Assembly (NCBI RefSeq): GCF_001586775.1
Contig: NZ_LQXS01000003.1
Coordinates: forward strand, 62,001 to 126,000
Source of the DNA: Sphingobacterium populi
GTDB lineage: Bacteria; Bacteroidota; Bacteroidia; Sphingobacteriales; Sphingobacteriaceae
Direction: 5' to 3'
Length of the DNA: 64,000 nt
Within the stretch, counting starts at the first letter, position 1; every line of letters begins with the position of its first letter. The notes beneath the pieces were generated by a model, which was not told the origin of the DNA, did not search any database, and was given only the letters and a program-made list of their open reading frames with translations. Positions 19,333-28,711 of this stretch are shown piece after piece. A program made the translations under genes and the position numbers.

Positions 19333-20484
19333 ATGAAAATTCAGTTCGTAATTACCGATTATGGAAGTTTTAATAATTTTCTAGGAGATGTAGCGGTACA
19401 TTTGATACATCTTGGCCATCGAGTACAGGTGGTATGTTCATTAGATAGGGTGATAGATGTAGAAGATCACTACGACTATCTTGGGGAGGGAATTTTATTC
19501 GATTATGTGGATTTTCCGCGAGGATTTAATCTTTGGAAACACTGGCAAGCTTCAAGGTCTATCCACAAACTAATCGCCAAGTTTAATCCTGATGTTGTTT
19601 CCATTCATTTTACGACCGGTATTTTTACTACAACTTTTCGATCTAGATTGAACGTGCGAACTATTGGAACCTTTCACGGGCTGGGTTATCCGGCAGTAGA
19701 AGGATTTATAAAAAGAGCTATCTATAAAATTGTTGAATCGCATTCGTTGAAACGAATTGATCAAAGTTGGGTACTAAATAGGTCTGATTACGACCTTGTA
19801 AAAAATGAGTTTCCAACAATAGATATAAACCTTTTGAAAACAAAGGGTTTAGGATGTAATTTAGGACGATTTAATAAAGCAAATTTTACCGATGTGCAAG
19901 ACCGGAAGCTACGAGATACGCTAGGGATTAAATCAGAAGATTTTGTAGTATGTTTTACCGGGAGATTCGTTTTTTTCAAGGGTTTTGATAAGGTGGTTCG
20001 TGCTTTTAGTAAAGTCATGCAGGATCATCCTGAGGCAAATGTAAAGCTGTTGCTTATCGGAGGTAACGATCGTGCACATCCAAGTGGCTTAAATGAAAAA
20101 GAAGAACGCTGGATTCATGAAAGTGAACATGTAAAATGCATTGGCTTCACAAAAAAAGTAGAAGAATATTTGAGTATTTCAGATTTATTTCTTTTCCCTA
20201 GTGAAAAGGAAGGGATGCCGGTCTGTATTATCGAAGCTTTGGCGATGGGTGTTCCGATTATAACCACCTCTTCTAGGGGATGCGCAGACTTAGTTGTAGA
20301 TGGGAAGAACGGAATAGTTTTAAAAGAGAATACTATTGAAGAGATCGCAAAACAGCTCTTCAGAGTTATGAGTAACCGAGCTTTAATAAATGAGTTCAAA
20401 GCAAATATAGAACAGGAGCGTCCTTCTTTAGGTCGTAATAATTTTGTTCAGCAACAAGCAAATTTTTTCCAGTCTTTATCTTAA
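19333..20484 (+). CDS. family 4 glycosyltransferase
   Basis: GT-B-fold transferase of 383 residues. Visible blocks are HFTTGIFTT and GTFHGLGYPA in the N-terminal domain, CFTGRFVFFKGFDK at the start of the donor domain and SEKEGMPVCIIEALAMG with the E-x7-E motif. It resembles the WbpX/CapM-type enzymes of polysaccharide loci. Specificity unknown. Confidence 0.9.
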   Translation: MKIQFVITDYGSFNNFLGDVAVHLIHLGHRVQVVCSLDRVIDVEDHYDYLGEGILFDYVDFPRGFNLWKHWQASRSIHKLIAKFNPDVVSIHFTTGIFTTTFRSRLNVRTIGTFHGLGYPAVEGFIKRAIYKIVESHSLKRIDQSWVLNRSDYDLVKNEFPTIDINLLKTKGLGCNLGRFNKANFTDVQDRKLRDTLGIKSEDFVVCFTGRFVFFKGFDKVVRAFSKVMQDHPEANVKLLLIGGNDRAHPSGLNEKEERWIHESEHVKCIGFTKKVEEYLSISDLFLFPSEKEGMPVCIIEALAMGVPIITTSSRGCADLVVDGKNGIVLKENTIEEIAKQLFRVMSNRALINEFKANIEQERPSLGRNNFVQQQANFFQSLS

Positions 20485-20495
20485 TATTATTTTCA

Positions 20496-21362
20496 ATGCA
20501 AGAAGATGCCGTTGCCTTTTCGGTGATTATACCTTTGTACAATAAGCAAACTACAATAGAAATCACGATTCAATCGGTGCTTGATCAACACGTAAGAAAC
20601 TTCGAGATCATCATTGTAAATGATGGTTCAACAGATGAGAGCTTACAACGAGTTCGCAGCATTCAAGATCACAGAATTGTTATTATTGACAAACAAAATG
20701 AAGGCGTCTCTAAAGCAAGAAATATTGGGATACAACAATCAAAATATCCGTGGTTGTGTTTTTTAGATGCAGATGATTATTGGGAAAGTGATCATCTAAC
20801 GCACTTAGTCGAGATTATAAGAAAGGAATCGCATCAAAATTTTTTGGCAACGGGATTCCGAATCGCTACGGGTGATTTGAAGGTGTCTAAATCAATTATT
20901 TGGCCAAAGCGAGGGCTATTCAATTATTTCGATGTGGCTTCGATGAATGGGTTTGCAGTCCACACCTCGAGTGTGTGTATCCACAAAGAAATTTTGCGTG
21001 CTGATTCGTTTGATGAAAATTTGTCCCTCGGGGAAGATAATGAGCTTTTTTCGCGTATTGGACGCAAATATTTTGTATACTTTATACCTTACGCAACAAC
21101 CTACTATATATCGGATTCTGAAAACAAAGAAACTCTTCGAAATCATCCTGTTAAAAAGGATTTTTTGTATAATATCAATCTAAGCGGAATTACGAATGAC
21201 AAAGAGCGCAAATACTACACACTGTTTATCATTTCTCATCTATTGAGGTTTGCAATAAAAGAAAAAAATATAGCAAAATCCAGAACGTTATACTCTTATT
21301 ATAGGAAGGATTTAGATCTTCGAGATTTTCTTTACTATTTTTCAAGAAAAATTTTTAGATAG
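20496..21362 (+). CDS. family 2 glycosyltransferase
   Basis: GT-A-fold transferase of 288 residues with FSVIIPLYNKQTTIEITI, VNDGSTDES and LDADDYWESDHL (DxD), followed by a helical C-terminus. It is the last plus-strand transferase of this run; the next gene faces it on the minus strand only 9 bases away. Confidence 0.89.
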   Translation: MQEDAVAFSVIIPLYNKQTTIEITIQSVLDQHVRNFEIIIVNDGSTDESLQRVRSIQDHRIVIIDKQNEGVSKARNIGIQQSKYPWLCFLDADDYWESDHLTHLVEIIRKESHQNFLATGFRIATGDLKVSKSIIWPKRGLFNYFDVASMNGFAVHTSSVCIHKEILRADSFDENLSLGEDNELFSRIGRKYFVYFIPYATTYYISDSENKETLRNHPVKKDFLYNINLSGITNDKERKYYTLFIISHLLRFAIKEKNIAKSRTLYSYYRKDLDLRDFLYYFSRKIFR

Positions 21363-21371
21363 AAAGAACTC

Positions 21372-22390
21372 TTAAATAGGTTTCTTTTGCTTGTAAAAAA
21401 GCACACTATTTATAATTGGTGTTCTTTTTGCCACAATATAAATAAGAATACATAACCCTATTGTGAAAACGAAATTGGCAATATCTGCTATTACTAATAG
21501 CTTATAGCTAGATTGAGGGATAAATTTCCTAGAAATCTTGTATAAATTGGGTTCTATAAGAGCGTGAAAGCATAAAATGAAAAGGCTTGCTTTTCCGCAA
21601 GCTACAAACACTAATTTTAGTGGAGTAATGCGGCGTAATACGTGTTTGGAAATAAAAAACACTAGATATATTCCACATGCGACTGACAAAAGGGTGAAAA
21701 AGGTATTCCCGAAGATATCTGCAACGATATTTAAACGGATGTTCAACGTATTTTTAAAGTACATAAGTAGTCCATAGCTGAATAAGATTATAAGAAATAT
21801 TACGCTATTATTTACTAAATAATCTTTAAGGAGAGATTTATGTTTTTTAAAAGTGTATCCAATAGCTAAAAAAAGTACGACGTAAATATAAGTGTAAGCA
21901 TATAGATAATCTATCTTGAATCCATTTGCAAGAAAAACTCCAATCAAAGCTAAAATAGCATACAGTAATTTTTTTTACTGTGGGATTCCCATGCGGACAA
22001 TATGATATGGAAAATTACTAATCCAAAATAGAGACTAATAGGAAACCACATTGGTAGCAAAAAATCTTTAAATTTCAATGTTGTTAATGCTTCAAGTGCT
22101 TCGTTGCGAAAGCTAGGCTTGATTGCGGAGTAGAATAGAAAAAGCGAAACTATAAGTACTATAGCAGGTTTCAGTAAACCATTTGTTTTATGTTTTATAA
22201 ATGCTTTTAAATCGGGATAAAAGCTGAACAGGTATCCTGAAATAAAAAGAAAAAGTGGAACTTTAAAAATAATCAAGTAGGAATTGAAAGTGCTTATAGA
22301 TTCATAGGTGTCACTTATTGTAAAGTGTGACAAAGTCATCAGGAGAATGCTGATCCCCTTGGCAATGTCAATAGTTTCGTTTCTGTGCAT
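21372..22390 (-). pseudogene. acyltransferase-3 family membrane protein, split by a one-base frame break in an A8 tract
   Basis: The protein begins MHRNETIDIAKGISILLMTL and has SHF and multiple membrane helices, typical of the acyltransferase-3 family that O-acylates surface sugars. The frame from 22390 ends at 21950, yet the remaining helices continue in another frame from there to 21372. The junction is a run of eight A on the coding strand (T at 21969-21976). With nine A the reading is SHSKKKLLYAILALIGVF and a protein of about 339 residues results. It is the only minus-strand gene in this cluster and has its own promoter, so it could be controlled separately. Confidence 0.82.
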
Positions 22391-22406
22391 AAAGATTTAT
22401 TGGTTT

Positions 22407-22438
22407 CAAATATAAGCGGATCACGTAGCATTAGCAAA
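22407..22438 (-). promoter_or_regulatory. Bacteroidota-type promoter for the acyltransferase gene
   Basis: Read on the minus strand, TTTG (22438-22435) is followed after 20 bases by TATATTTG (22414-22407), an exact match to the TTTG-N19-TAnnTTTG promoter pattern of Bacteroidota. The predicted start is only about 10 bases from the ATG at 22390. Confidence 0.6.
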
Positions 22439-22462
22439 TCGATTGGCTAGATCAAGTCCTTT

Positions 22463-22497
22463 TTTGCTTACGTATTAAATGAAATTAAGTAACTTCG
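22463..22497 (+). promoter_or_regulatory. weak candidate promoter for the DUF4886 lipoprotein gene
   Basis: TTTG at 22463-22466 and TAACTTCG at 22490-22497 resemble the Bacteroidota -33/-7 pair, but the 23-base spacer is longer than usual and the -7 element has one mismatch. It faces away from the acyltransferase promoter and would give a leader of about 25 bases. Confidence 0.35.
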
Positions 22498-22528
22498 TGC
22501 TATTCTGAAATCTACTGTTTAAGCATCA

Positions 22529-23659
22529 ATGAGTGTAATCTCTTTCCTTCGGTTTTTTTTCTTTTTTGTTATCTTATCATGTGTGTCATGCAGAAAAGAC
22601 AATGTAGATTTTCCTGAAGATCTAACTGTTGAGTTAAATAGAACACAGGTCTCTTTAGGTAGACAAGATACTTTGAAACTATATGTGAGAAACATTTCAC
22701 AGAAGGTAAAGAAAGATTCTGTTTTTTGGAAACTTGATAACAGAGCTGTGTTGACAGTATTAGCGATCAAAGGTGATACGGTGCTCTTGAAGCCCAAGGC
22801 TGCTGGTCAAGCAAAGATTTCTGTCGGTATTCCATCTTTAGGTTTTGAATCACAATGTATTATCAATGTTCATCAAGAAGATTTAATACGCATTTTAGCT
22901 ATTGGTAATAGCTTTTCAGAAGATGCATTAGAACAAAATCTTTATCAATTAGCATCTGCAAATGAGAAGAAAATTATTGTAGCTAATGCATTTTATACCG
23001 GGGCAGACTTTAATTTTCATGTGCACTCTGCACAAAATGACATTCGATCTTACAGTTATAGAAAAATCTCAGCTTCGGGACAACGAACGGTTACGGAAGG
23101 TATGTCACTGAAAGAAATTATCGTCGATGATTACTGGGATTATATAAGTTTTCAGCAAAGAAGTGATGACTCTGGTATTTATGAAACATTTGTTAATGGC
23201 CTTCCAAAGCTAGTGGACTTCGTCAATATGAGAAATGACAGGTCAACGACAAAGTATATTTTGCACCAAACGTGGTCCTACAGCGACGGCTCGCCACACT
23301 TAGCTTTTAATAGATACAAAAACAATTCGTTGGTTATGTATGAGGCTATTGCGGGAGCATATATGAGGACTCAAGCCGAACTTCTTCCTAATGCTATTGT
23401 TGTTCCTAGCGGAACCAGTATTCAGAACTACCGCCAAAATATTCAAAGTAGCATTTTAACGAGAGATACTCAGCACCTCAATGCTTTGGGGAGATACATT
23501 GCTGCTGCTACTTGGTATTATACTCTTTTTGATAAAGGGCATTCCACTTCTTTAGCGAAACTTTATCGGCCCAGCACAATTTCGCAAAATGTTGCAAACA
23601 ATGCTGAAAAGGCTGTAAGAAGGGCTATTGATTTTCCATTTTCTTTAAAAGAGTTTTAA
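22529..23659 (+). CDS. SGNH-hydrolase-like lipoprotein (DUF4886 type) with an N-terminal Ig-like domain
   Basis: A 376-residue exported lipoprotein: lipobox Cys21 in SCVSC, an N-terminal Ig/BIG2-like region (LTVELNRTQVSLGRQDTLKL, about residues 30-115), then a domain starting LAIGNSFSEDAL with the GNSFS block I (Ser128 or Ser130) and a late RDTQHLN motif giving the Asp/His pair of SGNH esterases. This arrangement fits the DUF4886 family, likely carbohydrate esterases. It could remove acyl groups that the adjacent acyltransferase adds; this is inferred from proximity only. Confidence 0.75.
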   Translation: MSVISFLRFFFFFVILSCVSCRKDNVDFPEDLTVELNRTQVSLGRQDTLKLYVRNISQKVKKDSVFWKLDNRAVLTVLAIKGDTVLLKPKAAGQAKISVGIPSLGFESQCIINVHQEDLIRILAIGNSFSEDALEQNLYQLASANEKKIIVANAFYTGADFNFHVHSAQNDIRSYSYRKISASGQRTVTEGMSLKEIIVDDYWDYISFQQRSDDSGIYETFVNGLPKLVDFVNMRNDRSTTKYILHQTWSYSDGSPHLAFNRYKNNSLVMYEAIAGAYMRTQAELLPNAIVVPSGTSIQNYRQNIQSSILTRDTQHLNALGRYIAAATWYYTLFDKGHSTSLAKLYRPSTISQNVANNAEKAVRRAIDFPFSLKEF

Positions 23660-23984
23660 AAAAATAACCGTTATATTTGACGTTAATTTTCACGCAACTA
23701 GGTATGTTAATTTGTGTTTCTAAAAAGTGTTTTTACTCCTGAAATTTTAACATTATTTGTTTTACGAACGAAAAGATTGTGTTATAGATATGGTAAATTC
23801 GTAGATTCAATCTGATTGGTAATGATGCCGGTGATTGATTACAATCTACGAAAGACTTCCCTTGATTGAGAACTGAGTCGACATTTAGTCATATGACATA
23901 TTTAGTTGAGTATGACAAAATAAAATTATAAATTACCTTTTAACAAAAAAAGCTTATTGCTGACCTGCTAAATATAGAGGTTTG
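23660..23984. other. 325-base non-coding stretch before the outer-membrane barrel gene
   Basis: AT-rich, with no open frame of note. It contains an exact -7-like element TATATTTG at 23672-23679 with no good -33 partner; if used it would give a leader of about 300 bases. I see no terminator hairpin or riboswitch motif. Confidence 0.5.
23672..23679 (+). promoter_or_regulatory. possible -7 promoter element
   Basis: TATATTTG matches the Bacteroidota TAnnTTTG -7 element exactly. The region 19-20 bases upstream is TTTTAA and not TTTG, so the assignment is weak. Confidence 0.3.
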
Positions 23985-24770
23985 ATGATTTTTAATGAAT
24001 TCTATAAGATGAACATGAAGAACTATAACTTAAAGGTTTCATTCTTAAGTTTACTATTGCTAATGTCAGTCTCGGTTCAGGCTCAGCAGAAACTGTTTGA
24101 TACGCACCTTTTTAAAGTTAACTTGCTTCCGATTGCGCTGCGAAGCTATAACATATCTTATGAAACGACTATTAGCGATCATTGGTCCTTTGCTTTAGGT
24201 GTTAATGTTCGCCCAAGTCAAGGTGTTCCATTTCAATCTGAAGTTGAGCGTTATTATACGGATAATGATGTACGCCTTAGCAACCTCATGGTATCACAAT
24301 ATTCTATTGTTCCAGAGTTTCGTTACTACTTCACGCCATCTAGTGCGTTGCGAGGCTTTTATTTGGGTACATACTTTCAATATGCCAATTTTGGAGTCGA
24401 CATGCAAATTGATTACACAGGGCGTGGAAATGGAGTCAATCCCTCTGAGTTTGATTTCAAAGGGCCAATCCATACATATACTGCTGGTGCATCAATTGGT
24501 CGGCAGTGGAGGTTCGGAAAGGCATTTTATCTAGATTGGACAATTCTAGGTGCTAGTTTCGGTATAAATAGTGGAAATATAGTGGGGATTAACAGAAATA
24601 ATCGTCCTTTGGATGACTACGAGCAACAAGTTTTTATTAATAAACCAAATGAGTTTGACATACCACTTGCGAATGTTAGAGTTGATGCGGAAAGTGATCA
24701 AATATCAATTCGCACTAATGGTCTATGGGCTGGTGCTAGGTTTGGGTTATCTATAGGTTATCGCTTTTAA
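23985..24770 (+). CDS. outer-membrane beta-barrel protein of unknown function
   Basis: About 261 residues with a signal peptide (hydrophobic VSFLSLLLLMSVSVQAQ) and alternating aromatic beta strands ending in a C-terminal GLSIGYRF, a typical barrel terminus. The start is uncertain: ATG at 23985 has an AGAGG sequence 4 bases before it, while ATG at 24009 or 24015 gives a shorter signal peptide. It lies between the lipoprotein and ugd; no function can be assigned beyond a surface role. Confidence 0.7.
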   Translation: MIFNEFYKMNMKNYNLKVSFLSLLLLMSVSVQAQQKLFDTHLFKVNLLPIALRSYNISYETTISDHWSFALGVNVRPSQGVPFQSEVERYYTDNDVRLSNLMVSQYSIVPEFRYYFTPSSALRGFYLGTYFQYANFGVDMQIDYTGRGNGVNPSEFDFKGPIHTYTAGASIGRQWRFGKAFYLDWTILGASFGINSGNIVGINRNNRPLDDYEQQVFINKPNEFDIPLANVRVDAESDQISIRTNGLWAGARFGLSIGYRF

Positions 24771-24856
24771 TTATAGCCTTTACTACACGCCTCTGTTCAA
24801 CTTACAGCAAAGTTTAGATTTCATTAAATAAGTCAGGTCTATTAAATAGATATATC

Positions 24857-26239
24857 ATGATTAACATACAAAAAATTACTTGTATAGGTGCCGGCTATGT
24901 CGGCGGTCCCACTATGTCTGTGATAGCGCAGAAAAACCCCAATGTCGAAGTTACCGTTGTGGATTTGAACCAGCAACGGATTGCCGCTTGGAATGACGAA
25001 AATTTGGAGAATCTTCCGGTTTATGAACCCGGTCTGGATGCAGTAGTTGGGGAAGCACGTGGCCGGAATTTGTTCTTTTCTACCGACGTAGATAAGGCTA
25101 TTGATGAGGCGGATATGATCTTTATCTCTGTCAATACGCCTACAAAGACGTATGGTAAAGGCAAAGGACAGGCGGCAGATTTAAAATATATAGAATTATG
25201 TGCCCGTCAGATTGCTACAGTAGCCAAATCAGACAAGATTGTGGTAGAGAAGTCGACCTTACCTGTACGAACTGCAGAAGCACTAAAAAGTATTTTGGAT
25301 CATACCGGCAATGGTGTCAACTTTCATATTCTTTCTAATCCTGAATTCTTGGCAGAAGGTACGGCGGTAACCGATTTGCATAATCCGGATCGCGTATTGA
25401 TTGGTGGCGAAGATGCCGAAGCGATCGAAGCGCTAGTGCAGGTCTATGAAGCTTGGGTGCCGAGAGAGCGCATTTTAACCACCAATTTATGGTCTTCCGA
25501 GCTTTCTAAGTTGGTGGCCAATGCATTTTTGGCGCAGCGAGTCTCCAGTATCAATGCCATTTCTGAGTTGTGTGAAGTCACCGGTGCAAACGTCGATGAA
25601 GTAGCACATGCTATTGGTAAAGACAGTCGTATAGGCTCTAAGTTCTTAAAAGCATCGGTAGGCTTTGGCGGGTCATGTTTCCAGAAAGATATTCTAAACC
25701 TAGTCTACATCGCGCGTTCTTATCACCTAAACGAAGTGGCTGATTATTGGGAACAGGTGATTTTGTTAAACGATCATCAGAAAACACGCTTCGCCGAGCG
25801 AATCATTAAAAACATGTACAATACCGTTAATGGAAAGCAAATCGCATTCTTAGGTTGGGCATTTAAAAAAGATACTAACGATACACGTGAATCGGCGGCT
25901 ATCTATGTGGCGGATCATCTGTTAGACGAAGAGGCAAACATTATCGTCTACGATCCAAAAGTATCTGCCGAACAGATCTACCGTGATTTGGATTATTTAG
26001 GTACGCGTTCTCCAGAGGAGAATCGCCGTTTAGTAACAGTAGTAAGTACAGCGGATCAAGCAGTAAATGGCTCGCATGCAGTGGCCATATTGACGGAATG
26101 GGATGAGTTTAAGCACTACGATTGGGCGAAGATTAAAGAAAATATGAAACGTCCTGCATTCCTTTTCGATGGTCGGAAACTGCTTCATGGGGTTGAATTA
26201 CAGAAAATAGGATTCTCCTATTACGCGATAGGCGAATAG
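24857..26239 (+). CDS. ugd: UDP-glucose 6-dehydrogenase, copy 1
   Basis: Oxidises UDP-glucose to UDP-glucuronate with two NAD+. The 460-residue protein has the NAD motif GAGYVGG from residue 11, the [11 protein letters not shown] block, [10 protein letters not shown] and the catalytic C274 in [10 protein letters not shown]. It resembles the longer eukaryote-like branch of the family. A second copy at 52928 differs at only about 30 positions by eye (roughly 93% identical). UDP-glucuronate probably feeds an acidic sugar in both polysaccharides. Confidence 0.95.
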   Translation: MINIQKITCIGAGYVGGPTMSVIAQKNPNVEVTVVDLNQQRIAAWNDENLENLPVYEPGLDAVVGEARGRNLFFSTDVDKAIDEADMIFISVNTPTKTYGKGKGQAADLKYIELCARQIATVAKSDKIVVEKSTLPVRTAEALKSILDHTGNGVNFHILSNPEFLAEGTAVTDLHNPDRVLIGGEDAEAIEALVQVYEAWVPRERILTTNLWSSELSKLVANAFLAQRVSSINAISELCEVTGANVDEVAHAIGKDSRIGSKFLKASVGFGGSCFQKDILNLVYIARSYHLNEVADYWEQVILLNDHQKTRFAERIIKNMYNTVNGKQIAFLGWAFKKDTNDTRESAAIYVADHLLDEEANIIVYDPKVSAEQIYRDLDYLGTRSPEENRRLVTVVSTADQAVNGSHAVAILTEWDEFKHYDWAKIKENMKRPAFLFDGRKLLHGVELQKIGFSYYAIGE

Positions 26240-26247
26240 CAACTGAT

Positions 26248-27156
26248 ATGATATATATTACGGGAACTTCTGGCTTCGTTGGAACAAATCTTTCAAGATA
26301 CCTCCGGGCGAAAGGTCATAAGACTAGTGCCATCTTGCTTCGCGATGTAGCGTGGCAGTCGCAGAATTGGACAAATCCTACCGCCATTATTCATCTGGCC
26401 GGCAAAGCGCATGATACTACTAACACCTCTGCTGAAGAAAAGTATTATGAGATAAACCGTGATCTAACAGTTGAAGTGTTTGAAAAATTCTTGCAATCCG
26501 ATATCCGCGATTTCTTTTATTTCTCTTCCGTAAAAGCGGTAGCAGATACGGTTGATGCTGTTTTACTAGAGGACGCTATAGCTAATCCACTTACACCTTA
26601 TGGAAAATCCAAGCTGGAAGCCGAAACTATCCTGTTGAAAACCCCGTTGCCAGAAGGGAAAAGATTATTTATCGTCAGGCCGTGCATGATACATGGGGCA
26701 GGGAATAAGGGAAATCTAAATCTCTTGTATAAGGTAGTAAGTAAGGGGTTGCCCTGGCCATTAGCGAGCTTCCATAATGCGCGATCCTTTATCAGTATAG
26801 ATAATCTCTGTTATCTCATTGACCAAATAATTAATAAACCGGAAATACCCTCGGGTATTTATAATTTTGCGGACGATACTGTCTTGTCTACCAATGATGT
26901 CATTACGATTACTTCTGGAGCTTTAGGTAAAAAAGTGAAACTATGGAAAACACCTAAAGGTCTTGTAAAACTATTGGCCAAAATGGGTGATGCTTGTTCT
27001 TTGCCTCTGAATTCTGAAAGACTTAAAAAGTTGACGGAATCGTACGTGGTATCCAATCAAAAAATTAAGGATGCCTTGGGCATAGACAAACTACCGCTTA
27101 CTGCTCAAGAAGGAATGGAAAAAACAATCCGCTCATTTGTAGATAGTAAGGAGTAA
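26248..27156 (+). CDS. NAD-dependent sugar epimerase/dehydratase (extended SDR)
   Basis: A 302-residue extended SDR with TGTSGFVG (glycine motif from residue 5), HLAGKAHD, FSSVKAVAD and the catalytic YGKSK. Together with the following WecA-like gene this pairing is common in Bacteroidota polysaccharide loci, where the epimerase supplies the first N-acetyl amino sugar (for example a 4-epimer or 4-keto derivative of UDP-GlcNAc/FucNAc). The exact substrate is not readable. It starts 8 bases after ugd. Confidence 0.85.
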   Translation: MIYITGTSGFVGTNLSRYLRAKGHKTSAILLRDVAWQSQNWTNPTAIIHLAGKAHDTTNTSAEEKYYEINRDLTVEVFEKFLQSDIRDFFYFSSVKAVADTVDAVLLEDAIANPLTPYGKSKLEAETILLKTPLPEGKRLFIVRPCMIHGAGNKGNLNLLYKVVSKGLPWPLASFHNARSFISIDNLCYLIDQIINKPEIPSGIYNFADDTVLSTNDVITITSGALGKKVKLWKTPKGLVKLLAKMGDACSLPLNSERLKKLTESYVVSNQKIKDALGIDKLPLTAQEGMEKTIRSFVDSKE

Positions 27157-27189
27157 TTCTGCTATTTTCGCTAAACACCATCATTTAAC

Positions 27190-28164
27190 ATGCCCTACAT
27201 TCTGCTACTAGCTGCATTTATCGTATTTGAATTACTGTATTTTCGTATTGCCGATCATTTTAATATCATTGACAAACCCAATGAAAGATCGTCGCACACA
27301 GAAATAACCCTGCGCGGTGGAGGTGTAGTGTTTTATTTTGCAGCTCTGGTATATTTTGTCGCTTCGGGATTTTCATACCCTTGGTTTTTTCTGGGTCTAA
27401 CTCTGATGACCGCCGTTTCTTTTGCAGATGATTTATTAACGCTTTCCAACAAACTACGATTAGTAATCCATTTTTTATCGGTTCTATTGATGGCATACCA
27501 ATTAGAATTATTTGCTATGCCGTGGTTTTATTTACTCGCAACGTTTGTACTGGTTGTTGGTGTTATCAATGCATATAACTTTATGGATGGTATCAATGGC
27601 ATCACGGCGGCATATAGTTTGGCAGTCGGAGGGCTTCTGATGCTGGTCAATCATACTGTAAGCTTTATTGATCCAGATCTTTTGTCGTATACCATGCTTG
27701 GGGTTCTTGCTTTTGCGTTCTTCAATTTCCGTAAAAAGGCCAAATGCTTTGCTGGAGATGTTGGTTCGGTCGCAATTGCTTTCATACTAATATTTGCACT
27801 GGCACAATTGATATTATATACAGGAAATTTTATTTATCTACTTTTCTTGGGAATTTATGGAGTCGATGCGGTCTGGACGATCATTCGCCGGCTTTATCTA
27901 AAGGAGAACATATTTCAAGCTCATCGATCGCATTTATATCAATACCTGGCTAATGAAGCGGGTGTTCCAAAGCTATGGGTTTCGGCGATATATGGTATTC
28001 TTCAATTTATGCTCGGCTTAATAGTTGTTTATGTGACTAAATTTGATGTTAGCGTACAAATTTTGTTTTCAGTTGTGTCATTATTGGTACTAAGTATAGC
28101 TTATCTCTTGCTTAAGACATATATAATTAAGAAACATATTCGAAGTAACCAGCAGAAAAGATAA
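27190..28164 (+). CDS. undecaprenyl-phosphate N-acetylhexosamine-1-phosphate transferase (WecA/MraY family)
   Basis: Polytopic initiating transferase of 324 residues that moves a sugar-1-phosphate onto undecaprenyl phosphate. Signature acidic motifs are present: FADDLL (D80-D81), NAYNFMDGING (N130, D133, N136), GDVGS at 189-193 and the late HRSHLYQYL. About ten membrane helices are visible. It is one of two different initiating enzymes in the window; the other is at 32991. It overlaps no neighbour and is followed 2 bases later by the cupin gene. Confidence 0.9.
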   Translation: MPYILLLAAFIVFELLYFRIADHFNIIDKPNERSSHTEITLRGGGVVFYFAALVYFVASGFSYPWFFLGLTLMTAVSFADDLLTLSNKLRLVIHFLSVLLMAYQLELFAMPWFYLLATFVLVVGVINAYNFMDGINGITAAYSLAVGGLLMLVNHTVSFIDPDLLSYTMLGVLAFAFFNFRKKAKCFAGDVGSVAIAFILIFALAQLILYTGNFIYLLFLGIYGVDAVWTIIRRLYLKENIFQAHRSHLYQYLANEAGVPKLWVSAIYGILQFMLGLIVVYVTKFDVSVQILFSVVSLLVLSIAYLLLKTYIIKKHIRSNQQKR

Positions 28165-28166
28165 AG

Positions 28167-28607
28167 ATGCAAAATTCAGATTATAGTTTTATCGCAGGTG
28201 GGATCGCAAAAGACCTCCGCGGGCAGATTCGCTTTGTCAATGCCTTTGACATGACGCAGGTGAAGCGGTTTTACCTTATTCAAAATGCTGACCTTGAGGT
28301 GATCCGAGGTTGGCGAGGGCACAAAATCGAACAGCGGTGGTTTTATGTGGTATCAGGCGAGTTTTCGGCGCGCTTAGTCAAGATTGATGATTGGAAGAGC
28401 CCTTCTCCAAACCTACCTGTCGACGAGTTCTTACTCAGCGCTTCCGAGGGCCAAATTTTGCACGTCCCAGCAGGCTATGCTACGGCCTTTCAAGCGACAG
28501 AGAATAATGCTGAGCTATTGGTTTACGCTGATTATCCAGTAGACCATGCGGCATTGGACGATCACCTGTGGCCGAGTAATTATTTTGTGGGAGAAAATAA
28601 CAAATAG
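28167..28607 (+). CDS. cupin-fold sugar-modifying protein (WxcM/FdtA-like)
   Basis: A 146-residue single-domain cupin with GQIRFVNAFDM, KRFYLIQN, HKIEQRWFYVVSGEF and a second strand set ending LHVPAGYATAFQA. It resembles the WxcM-like ketoisomerase/epimerase proteins found in polysaccharide loci, often acting on dTDP-4-keto-6-deoxyhexoses. Lying between WecA and a CapD-type dehydratase, it may act on the dehydratase product. Substrate assignment is inference. Confidence 0.7.
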   Translation: MQNSDYSFIAGGIAKDLRGQIRFVNAFDMTQVKRFYLIQNADLEVIRGWRGHKIEQRWFYVVSGEFSARLVKIDDWKSPSPNLPVDEFLLSASEGQILHVPAGYATAFQATENNAELLVYADYPVDHAALDDHLWPSNYFVGENNK

Positions 28608-28711
28608 TCTTACAAATATCAGCAGGCCTTTTACTGTTTATTTTCATATCTTTACGTCTTTATTACCCGTTATTTAATCTAGTGGGTGAAAATAATTAGC
28701 GGCAGATCTTG

